Of a DNA stretch of 42,396 bases, positions 1 to 7,235 are shown one piece after another. Position numbers and translations under genes: made by a program. This DNA comes from Fidelibacterota bacterium (GTDB lineage Bacteria > Fidelibacterota > UBA8477 > JABMPR01). The notes beneath the pieces are model-generated. The model was not told where the DNA came from and made no database searches. It worked only from the letters and a program-made list of their open reading frames with translations. The DNA is taken from assembly GCA_018650445.1 (NCBI GenBank), contig JABIFX010000157.1:1-42396 (forward strand). The letters run 5' to 3'. The number at the start of each line of letters is the position of its first letter. The stretch's first letter is position 1.

Positions 1-1
1 C

Positions 2-118
2 GTTGAACTCATTATGCAGTTTGAAGAAGTTTTCGATATTGAAATTCCCGATGAAGATGCTGAAACCATCACAACTGTTGGGAAGGCCGTTCAGTACGTT
101 GACAGTAAGCTTGGATAA
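2..118 (+). CDS. acpP: acyl carrier protein, 3' end only
   Basis: The window opens inside this gene; 38 codons and the TAA stop are visible. The visible part has the acidic helix II-III character of acyl carrier proteins ([16 protein letters not shown]) and the usual ending [14 protein letters not shown]. The phosphopantetheine serine (DSL motif) lies upstream, outside the window. ACP carries growing acyl chains as thioesters in type II fatty acid synthesis. Its place directly before fabF and rnc matches the conserved bacterial acpP-fabF-rnc order, which makes the call secure despite truncation. Confidence 0.93.
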   Translation, partial: VELIMQFEEVFDIEIPDEDAETITTVGKAVQYVDSKLG

Positions 119-143
119 GCTTTAGTCAAAACATTCTGAAATA

Positions 144-206
144 AAACTGGGTTCACCGAGGGGTCTGGGGTTGAATCCCGGCTTTACGGTGAATCCAGTT
201 TTTTTT
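144..206 (+). terminator. intrinsic terminator or attenuator between acpP and fabF
   Basis: Arms at 144-158 (AAACTGGGTTCACCG) and 187-201 (CGGTGAATCCAGTTT) pair over 15 bp with a single G-T wobble, and the right arm runs into a T tract ending at 206. The 28-nt loop contains a further small GGG/CCC hairpin. The structure lies between the acpP stop and the fabF ribosome binding site (GGGAG at 211-215), so it may let acpP be expressed well above fabF, with partial read-through. Confidence 0.75.
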
Positions 207-219
207 ATAAGGGAGTACC

Positions 220-1461
220 ATGAAAAAGCGTGTTGTTATTACGGGGATGGGGGTCGTTTCACCGCTGGGGAATGAAATCGATAAATTCTGGACCAATCTG
301 GTTGCCGGAACGAATGGAGTAACTACCCAGGATTGGTTGGTGGAAGAAGGCTACAATGCTACCGTAGCAGCAACTGCAAAAGATGAACTTCATATTGATG
401 AAGTAGTTGATTTTAAAGAAGCACGTCGCATGGATCCCTTTACTCGCTATTCTGTTCATTCAGCCAGGGCTGCTATTAAACAAAGTGGTCTGGATACCGC
501 TAATGAAGATCCCACTCGTATGGGTGTCATCATTGGAAGTGGTGTTGGTGGTCTGTATACTTTTGAAGAACAACATGCTATGCTGATTAAACGCGGACAT
601 CGACGCGTCAGCCCCTTCTTTATTCCAATGATGATTCCAGATATTGCTGCCGGTTATGTTTCAATTATCTGGGGACTCAAAGGACCAAACTTCTCAGTAA
701 ACTCAGCTTGCGCCACAGCCGCTCACGCAGTTGGTCTTGGTATGCGGGCGATCCGTTATGGTGATGCAGATGTTATGGTTTGTGGTGGTGCAGATGCCGC
801 GCTTACCCATATGGGGTTTGCCGGTTTTGCCAATATGAAAGCCCTCTCTTTTAATCCTGATCCAGATTCCGCCAGTCGTCCATTTGATAAGGCACGCGAT
901 GGCTTTGTCATGGGTGAGGGAGCCGGAGTTTTTGTTCTCGAAAGTCTTGAACATGCTCAGGCCAGGGGTGCCAATATCCTTGCCGAACTACCTGGCTTCG
1001 GAATGACTGCAGATGCCTATCATATCACCAGCCCTGCTTCAGGTGGTGAAGGTGCCAATCGCGCTATGAAAATGGCACTATCAGACGGTGATCTAAATCC
1101 CACAGATATAGATTATATAAATGCTCATGGAACTTCGACACCAGCCAATGATAAAAACGAGTCCATCGCTATTAAAAATGTCTTTGGTGATCATGCCTAC
1201 AAGCTTTCAGTAAGTTCAACAAAATCCATGACTGGTCACCTTCTGGGTGCTTCAGGTGGAATTGAACTGGCTGCTCTCGTAAAAACAGTTATGACCAACA
1301 CAATCGCTCCCACCATTCACCACGAGAATCCTTGTGATGAATGCGATTTGAACTATACACCTGGTGTATCCGTTCAACGTGAAGTCAGAGCAGGAATTAG
1401 TAATTCTTTCGGTTTTGGTGGTCACAATGCCGTGTTAGCGGTAAAGGAATATAAGGCTTAG
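220..1461 (+). CDS. fabF: beta-ketoacyl-[acyl-carrier-protein] synthase II
   Basis: FabF condenses malonyl-ACP with acyl-ACP to extend fatty acids by two carbons in the cytoplasm. At 413 residues it has the normal length. The Cys-His-His catalytic triad is visible: C164 in SVNSACATAAHA, H303 in NAHGTSTPAND and H340 in MTGHLLGASGG. The C-terminal GISNSFGFGGHN loop containing the gating phenylalanine is also intact. The ATG at 220 follows a GGGAG ribosome binding site. It sits between acpP and rnc, its usual neighbours; rnc begins 10 nt downstream. Nothing suggests altered function, and FabF rather than FabB is favoured by length and context. Confidence 0.96.
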   Translation: MKKRVVITGMGVVSPLGNEIDKFWTNLVAGTNGVTTQDWLVEEGYNATVAATAKDELHIDEVVDFKEARRMDPFTRYSVHSARAAIKQSGLDTANEDPTRMGVIIGSGVGGLYTFEEQHAMLIKRGHRRVSPFFIPMMIPDIAAGYVSIIWGLKGPNFSVNSACATAAHAVGLGMRAIRYGDADVMVCGGADAALTHMGFAGFANMKALSFNPDPDSASRPFDKARDGFVMGEGAGVFVLESLEHAQARGANILAELPGFGMTADAYHITSPASGGEGANRAMKMALSDGDLNPTDIDYINAHGTSTPANDKNESIAIKNVFGDHAYKLSVSSTKSMTGHLLGASGGIELAALVKTVMTNTIAPTIHHENPCDECDLNYTPGVSVQREVRAGISNSFGFGGHNAVLAVKEYKA

Positions 1462-1471
1462 TCTTACTCTT

Positions 1472-2236
1472 ATGAGGATTTTGGGGAAACTCTTCAGGAA
1501 AAATGATTCGAAGCTGGTGGTCTCTGACCATTTTGCAAAAAATCTATCCACAATTGAAAAAGCTCTGGGCTATTCGTTTGCCGAACCTCATCTGCTGGAA
1601 CGCGCATTAACCCACAGCTCATTTGCCAGTCAGAACAATATTCGCTACTCTTATGAGCGTCTTGAGTTCCTTGGGGATGCAGTCCTCCAGCTAGTTGTTT
1701 CAGATTATCTTTTCAAAACACACCTCCATCTGAATGAGGGAACACTTACCAAATATCGGACTATTCTGGTGAACGGTAACTATCTCTCGGAATGTGCTCT
1801 TCGTCTTGATCTGGGGAAATGGATACTTCTGAGTGATTCGAGCCGTCGTGGTGGACAACGAGACAACGATTCCATTATGGCTGACGTTATTGAATCGCTC
1901 ATAGCTGCCATCTATATGGATGGTGGTTATGAACCGGCAGCCATTTGGGTCAAAAAACATGTGATTGCTGGAAAGGCTGATTACGCTTCTGAATTGCAGT
2001 CCTTTAACTACAAAGGTCAGTTAGCTGAAAAATGCCAACGCCTGAAGATGAGTAATCCTACCTTTGAAGTTACAAAAACGACAGGACCAGACCATGATCC
2101 ACTTTATATGATCCAGGTTATCATCGACGGTACCATCGTTGGATTTGGTGAGGGACGAAACAAGAAGGAGGCGAGCCAACATGCCTCTGAAGATACATTA
2201 AAAAACTGGGACGTGTTTTTTTCCGATAAAAAATAG
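1472..2236 (+). CDS. rnc: ribonuclease III
   Basis: RNase III cleaves double-stranded RNA in rRNA precursors and some mRNAs. The RIIID catalytic domain (about residues 24-165) holds the signature ERLEFLGDAV (metal-binding E65 and D69) and the second acidic pair D138 and E141 in ADVIESLIAA. A double-stranded RNA-binding domain follows at about 178-248, ending in the helix RNKKEASQHASEDTLK. The length of 254 residues is usual. Only 10 nt separate it from fabF and I see no strong ribosome binding site before the ATG, so translation is probably coupled to fabF. Confidence 0.96.
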   Translation: MRILGKLFRKNDSKLVVSDHFAKNLSTIEKALGYSFAEPHLLERALTHSSFASQNNIRYSYERLEFLGDAVLQLVVSDYLFKTHLHLNEGTLTKYRTILVNGNYLSECALRLDLGKWILLSDSSRRGGQRDNDSIMADVIESLIAAIYMDGGYEPAAIWVKKHVIAGKADYASELQSFNYKGQLAEKCQRLKMSNPTFEVTKTTGPDHDPLYMIQVIIDGTIVGFGEGRNKKEASQHASEDTLKNWDVFFSDKK

Positions 2237-2465
2237 AGCACTTCGCAGTACCAACGCACCAGCTCAATTACATACACCCCTTGAAGATTAAACCCAGTAG
2301 CATGCTCTAACTGGCCTTCCTGGAACCTGCTAAAAACCTTTTCTACCCTTTGTAGGTCTTTGGATTGACACTATATTTCTTGACTTATTTTTAACTCGGA
2401 GTATTTGATTTTTTTCTAAGAACATTTGTTGGTGCCATGAACAATAGAATCGTCAGGAAAAGCTT

Positions 2466-5400
2466 ATGAACAAAATATCTCTATCCATCCTCGGGCTGCT
2501 TTTCCTAGTTAGTTTCACCATGGCGAATCATCATCATCCCATTCAATTTGAAACTATCGATATCAATCTTGGGCTCTCGCAGAATAGTGTGATGACTGTG
2601 GCAAAGGATATGAATGGATTTATGTGGTTTGGGACCGAAGATGGTCTCAACCGCTATGATGGGATCACATTCAAGCAGTTTCGTCACAATCCAATGGATT
2701 CATCATCGATAAACTCAAATTCAATATATTCCAGCCTTCTGGATAGTCAGGGTAATCTGTGGATTGGCACCTATGTTTCAGGCTTGAACAAGTATATCGA
2801 TGATACTGAATCATTTGTCCATTACCCCCATTTCCAGCTGGATAGTCTTTCCCCAGGTGAGGGTTCAATTTGGGGTTTGATTGAGGATCATGAGGGCTAT
2901 ATCTGGGTTGGGACTTCCGGTGGAGGTCTTTTTCGGTTAGACCCCACAACGGGCATCTCTGTCCCGGTCAAGAGCCTTGTTACCAATGACGAGACGTTGG
3001 CAGATCCAGTTGTTTATGCTCTCTTTGAGGATCATGATCACCAACTCTGGATTTCAACTCTAAATGGGCTCAGTGTTCTGGATTTGAAAACCTACACAAT
3101 TAAAAACTATCGCTACGATAAGGATAAACCATCATCCTTATTCGACAATAACGTGAATTATGTGTACGAATCTTTTGACGGTGAGAATTACAAAATTTGG
3201 GTCGGCACTAACTGGGGTGGACTTGATTGCTATGATCCAGAAACTGACAGTTTTATTCATCACGGATATAAATCTACCATCAATCCAGATTATGCTGAAA
3301 CCAGTGTGAGTCGCATGCTTCAGGTAGGTAGTGATCGCTTATGGGTCGGTACAGACTCCGAAGGGATATTGATCCTGGATTTAAATGGCAATCTGCTGGA
3401 GATTATTGGGAAAAAAGTCTATGATGAAACTGCTCTAAACGATGATGCAATCCGATCAATCTATGATGACGGTGATATTGTCTGGGTTGGCACGGCGGGT
3501 GGCGGTGTTAGTAAATACATCCGCAATCGCAAAAAATTCCACAACCTTACTTACGATCCACTTAATCCTGAGGGATTACACGAGAACCGAATTCTTAAAA
3601 TTGCAAAGGATAGTAAAGGTAATCTCTGGATTGCCACATGGACATCAGGCCTCACGTATTACAACCCCCTCACGAATGAGTTCAAGATATATCGCCATGA
3701 CCCGGTGGATTCAGGTAGCCTGAGTGATGATGGGATTCAGGACATCTTGGTAGATCAGAATGACAACCTCTGGGTTATCGGTGCAAGTACCAGTCTTGAT
3801 CTCCTGAGAAATAACTCGGATACCTTCATGCATATAAAAGCCGATTCGAGTAATCCTAAAGGTCTCCAAAGTGATTACCTGCTCTCGATGATTGAAGATC
3901 AAGAGGGCAATATCTGGCTGGGTAGCTGGAATGATGGTCTTTTTCGTCTGGATCCCACAAGTCTGGAATTTGAGACCTTTCGTACACCGGGAAATAAAGA
4001 TCTAAATCTTGGGAATATTTCCTTCTACTGCATGTTCGAAGATTCTCGAGGAAAGTTATGGATAGGAGCCGAAAACGAAGGTTTGATCGGGTTTGATCGC
4101 AACACCATGACCTTAAAACAATATAAAGCTTCCCCAGGCGACCCCACTGCTCTACCCAATAATGATGTGATGTGTTTCTATGAGGATGGTGATGGTTATA
4201 TATGGTTGGGGACGTACGGTGGTGGGATAAGCCGCTTTAATCCTCGTAATGGTACTTTCGAAAATTTTTCTATAGAAGATGGTCTACCCAGTAGTGCTAT
4301 TTACAACATTTTCCAGGACGCCAACGGTTGGTTGTGGATGAGTACTAATAATGGTCTGGCCCAATATCACCCAAAGAAAAAAATACTTAAAACATATGGC
4401 ATTGCTGATGGTGTATTGAGCAAGGAGTTTAACCCAGCAGGCTGCCAACTTGATAATGGGTGGCTGTATTTTGGCGGCGTAAAAGGTATCACCTATTTCC
4501 ATCCAGATCAGATAAAGAGTAACCGCCATGTTCCGCCGGTCAAATTCACAGATTTATCTATCATGAACGTACCCATCGGCATCAATCAAAAATTCAAAGA
4601 CCGAGTCATATTAGAAAAATCAATCACCACCACCCCCCTACTGGAGTTGTATCCAAATGATTTGTTTTTCAGTCTGAGCTTTGCCAGTCTGGACTATTAT
4701 CACCCAAGTAGCAATAGCTACGCCTATTACATGGAAGGGTTTGACCAGGAGTGGCGACAAATTGGACATCAACGAAGTGTTACCTTCACAAATCTGCCTC
4801 CTGGGGAATTCAACTTCCAACTCAAGGGCAGCAATAATGATCAGGTTTGGAATAATAACGGTCTCTCACTAAAAATCATCATGTATCCAGAGTTCTATGA
4901 AACGTGGTGGTTCATATCCAGTAGTATTCTTCTATTCATTCTCATTGGCTTCATAGCTTATCGTTTACGTACAAATTTTCTGATTAAACGGGGGTTGGAA
5001 CTCGAAAAACATAACATACAGCTCAATGCTCAGATTGAATCTCGTCGTAAAGCCCATGTAAAAGCGAGTGAAAGAGCAAATTATTTTCGCGCTGTGATCG
5101 CCCAGTCCCCAATCCCCATGGCTATCCACAATTCTGAAGGAAACATTACCCATTTAAATTCTGGTTGGGTTGAACTTTGGGGAGCTGAAGGTCCAGAGGA
5201 AATTATCAGGGATTATCATGTGGATGACGACAAGCTGGCAAACCAGCTATCTCTAGGCAAGAGTTTTAGGAAAGCAGCAGAGGGAAGCATCATCGAAATT
5301 CCTGAAGTTAATTTCATAGCTGATAATGGAAGTACGAAGGTGGTTCAAATCCTTCTTTATCCGCTTAAGAACATAGTTGGAATGACGAATCAGGTCATGG

Positions 5401-6092
5401 TGTCTCTTGAAGATGTTACGGAGATCGTCCGCCAGAGAAATCTTCTGGAGAAATCAATTCTCGAAAAAGACCTACTGCTCAAGGAAGTCCATCATCGGGT
5501 AAAGAATAATCTGCAACTCGTAGCCAGTTTACTCGGATTGCAAAAGGCAGGGACACAAAACGATAAAACACTTCAAACTCTTGACGACATTAAAAATCGA
5601 GTCAATTCTATGGCCTTGGTACACGATGCCCTCTATAGGTCACCTGAATTTGATAATATTGATATCTCCACCTATATCCAGGATTTAACCAATACGCTCC
5701 AGGCCGCCTTTGGTGGACCGGCCGCACCTATTGAGATTAGGACAAACATCCCTGAGATAAGCTTACCTGTGGATATCGCTGTGCCCTGTGGGTTGATGAT
5801 CAATGAAATGGTGACCAACGCACTGAAGTATGCCTTCCCCGATCCTACCAAGCAGGATAAACACATCCTCATACAATTCACTGAATATGAAGATGAGCAT
5901 TTACGTCTGGAAGTCATTGATAACGGGATCGGTCTTCAAAAACCCGTGGTGTGGGATTCAATTCATTCCCTGGGCTTATATCTACTTAAAATTTTGTCTG
6001 AGCAACAGCTCATGGGAACAGTCAATCTAAAAGATGGACCCGGTGCCCATTTTATCATCGAATTTCCCATCTATCCCAACTTTGATGATTAG
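2466..6092 (+). CDS. propeller-sensor histidine kinase (Reg_prop/Y_Y_Y/PAS/HisKA_2)
   Basis: A membrane sensor kinase of 1208 residues. A signal peptide (1-20) is followed by about 14 repeats of the type D-x-x-G-x-L-W-I-G-T-x-x-G-L-x-x-Y, enough for two seven-bladed propellers (about 30-680). A Y_Y_Y domain (about 700-800) and one membrane span (about 814-834) come next. The cytoplasmic part has a PAS domain (about 875-985), a HisKA_2-type phosphoacceptor (HHRVKNN near 1008) and an HATPase_c domain (N box NEMVTNALKYAF near 1112; DNGIG). The outside half matches Bacteroidota hybrid polysaccharide sensors, but the receiver and AraC-type output are absent, so it must signal to a separate regulator, none of which is adjacent. 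AGGAAAAGCTT precedes the ATG. The ligand is unknown; the adjacent convergent surface-protein locus may be its target, though that is only proximity. Confidence 0.9.
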   Translation: MNKISLSILGLLFLVSFTMANHHHPIQFETIDINLGLSQNSVMTVAKDMNGFMWFGTEDGLNRYDGITFKQFRHNPMDSSSINSNSIYSSLLDSQGNLWIGTYVSGLNKYIDDTESFVHYPHFQLDSLSPGEGSIWGLIEDHEGYIWVGTSGGGLFRLDPTTGISVPVKSLVTNDETLADPVVYALFEDHDHQLWISTLNGLSVLDLKTYTIKNYRYDKDKPSSLFDNNVNYVYESFDGENYKIWVGTNWGGLDCYDPETDSFIHHGYKSTINPDYAETSVSRMLQVGSDRLWVGTDSEGILILDLNGNLLEIIGKKVYDETALNDDAIRSIYDDGDIVWVGTAGGGVSKYIRNRKKFHNLTYDPLNPEGLHENRILKIAKDSKGNLWIATWTSGLTYYNPLTNEFKIYRHDPVDSGSLSDDGIQDILVDQNDNLWVIGASTSLDLLRNNSDTFMHIKADSSNPKGLQSDYLLSMIEDQEGNIWLGSWNDGLFRLDPTSLEFETFRTPGNKDLNLGNISFYCMFEDSRGKLWIGAENEGLIGFDRNTMTLKQYKASPGDPTALPNNDVMCFYEDGDGYIWLGTYGGGISRFNPRNGTFENFSIEDGLPSSAIYNIFQDANGWLWMSTNNGLAQYHPKKKILKTYGIADGVLSKEFNPAGCQLDNGWLYFGGVKGITYFHPDQIKSNRHVPPVKFTDLSIMNVPIGINQKFKDRVILEKSITTTPLLELYPNDLFFSLSFASLDYYHPSSNSYAYYMEGFDQEWRQIGHQRSVTFTNLPPGEFNFQLKGSNNDQVWNNNGLSLKIIMYPEFYETWWFISSSILLFILIGFIAYRLRTNFLIKRGLELEKHNIQLNAQIESRRKAHVKASERANYFRAVIAQSPIPMAIHNSEGNITHLNSGWVELWGAEGPEEIIRDYHVDDDKLANQLSLGKSFRKAAEGSIIEIPEVNFIADNGSTKVVQILLYPLKNIVGMTNQVMVSLEDVTEIVRQRNLLEKSILEKDLLLKEVHHRVKNNLQLVASLLGLQKAGTQNDKTLQTLDDIKNRVNSMALVHDALYRSPEFDNIDISTYIQDLTNTLQAAFGGPAAPIEIRTNIPEISLPVDIAVPCGLMINEMVTNALKYAFPDPTKQDKHILIQFTEYEDEHLRLEVIDNGIGLQKPVVWDSIHSLGLYLLKILSEQQLMGTVNLKDGPGAHFIIEFPIYPNFDD

Positions 6093-6123
6093 GATTAGTT
6101 GAGGGCAAATCTTCTACGAGAGT

Positions 6124-7023
6124 TTATTGAGGTTTAAATGACCAAACTACAGGTCGATGATCCGATACGACTGAACTGTAATCACCAAACACTTCATCTA
6201 GTCGAATCGTTGATATGCTGGAATGTTGCTCTTCATCAAAGAGTGACCGACTGATTAAAATGTGGTCAATAAAGCTAGGATAGCTCGGGTAAGAAGCGTC
6301 CCAAGCCGCCCCGGTTGCTGCAAGGCTATCTGTGGCAAAACGGAAGTTATCACCATCATTTAAGAATGCCTCAAAACTGTACTGTCCAGAATCATCGCCA
6401 TCGTAGATAGCATCGTTCCAGTCACCTGGAACCACAAAATTGCTGTCTCCCCAGGCCATTTTATTCCTTAAGTAATCATTCAGCAGGATGGAAGCCTGAT
6501 GACGGCGTTCTGCGCCATCATTACAGCACTTCATGTGCACATCGATGAGATTGAGTATTTGCTCACGACCCTCATATTCATAGAGGAAACTCACTAAAAG
6601 AGGTGGACGACCAGCAAAATTGTAATCATTACTGGCGAATAGATTCTCTGTGAATACTGGCAAAAAAGAGTCCTGCTTATAGACGATTGCCAGATGCATA
6701 AAGGAGGTCTCATCAGAAATGATCACAGAGTACTGATCAAGCTGATCAACGATATCCTCCAAAGCACCCTTATCTTGAATCTCCTGTAAACAGTAAAAAT
6801 CTGCATCCAGAGAATCCATAATCATCTCAACTCTATCTGTGGTGCGAGTCCCCCGTTGTGGAAAATTTTCAATATTCCAGGTGACAATACTGATGGTGGC
6901 ATCACTATCAATTGAAGGAATCTGAGGACCTGTTGGTAAATTTGAATCAACAGGTTCAGCGCAGGTACTCAGAAAAGCTAGAATTGGGACAATGATTAAT
7001 GGGTTAAATTTATTTAAGTTCAT
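6124..7023 (-). CDS. lipoprotein endonuclease/exonuclease/phosphatase-family hydrolase
   Basis: I start this gene at 7023 because that ATG begins a clean lipoprotein signal (hydrophobic stretch, lipobox LSTC, lipidated C21); a longer upstream reading adds 27 basic residues and runs into the repeat region. The mature 279 residues are an EEP (DNase I-like) domain with its motifs intact: TWNIE (N50, E52), LQEI (E81), DVHMK (H163), GDWND (D201, N203), FIDHIL (D253, H254) and SDHRP (D288, H289). It is expected to cut nucleic acid, or less likely another phosphodiester, at the cell surface. It is a clear paralogue of the C-terminal half of the next gene: both share NFAGRPPL and a CC-x-x-G-x-ERR segment. 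The substrate is inferred. Confidence 0.88.
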   Translation of the reverse strand: MNLNKFNPLIIVPILAFLSTCAEPVDSNLPTGPQIPSIDSDATISIVTWNIENFPQRGTRTTDRVEMIMDSLDADFYCLQEIQDKGALEDIVDQLDQYSVIISDETSFMHLAIVYKQDSFLPVFTENLFASNDYNFAGRPPLLVSFLYEYEGREQILNLIDVHMKCCNDGAERRHQASILLNDYLRNKMAWGDSNFVVPGDWNDAIYDGDDSGQYSFEAFLNDGDNFRFATDSLAATGAAWDASYPSYPSFIDHILISRSLFDEEQHSSISTIRLDEVFGDYSSVVSDHRPVVWSFKPQ

Positions 7024-7051
7024 CTCTATAAATATTTTTCTATTTTTTTTT

Positions 7052-7235
7052 GATACTGGACGTTGAACCAGCCTGTGGGTTGTGCTCCGCGAACGTAGAC
7101 TCATCGAAATGTCCGCCTCAGCTAGAAGCCCCAGGCTTCGATAAACTCAGCCTCCAGACAATACCGGACATTGAGCCTGTCGAAATGTCCACCCCCAGCT
7201 AGAAACTTCAGGCTTCGGTGAACTCAGTTTCCAGG
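7052..7235. repeat. imperfect tandem repeat between the two EEP genes
   Basis: Two diverged copies about 76 bp apart share TCGAAATGTCC (7104-7114 and 7180-7190), then CAGCTAGAA, CAGGCTTCG, AACTCAG and TCCAG. The first copy contains a perfect hairpin, GAAGCC-CCA-GGCTTC, at 7125-7139; the second contains GGACATT (7167-7173) pairing with AATGTCC (7184-7190). On the minus strand the units read like the short GAGTTTATCGAAGCCT-type elements dispersed in some FCB genomes. The block fills the 212-nt gap between two paralogous nuclease genes; it may also act as an mRNA structure. Confidence 0.7.

Noticed and set aside
166-180. TGGGGTTGAATCCCG resembles a tRNA T-arm
   Set aside because: No acceptor, D or anticodon arms fit around it; the segment is the loop of the acpP-fabF hairpin.
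7024-7104. Longer 326-residue reading of the lipoprotein nuclease
   Set aside because: The extra 27 residues are basic, overlap the repeat region and would bury the lipoprotein signal.
7052-7235. CRISPR array in the repeat-rich gap
   Set aside because: Only two diverged copies, no unique spacers of constant length and no cas genes nearby.
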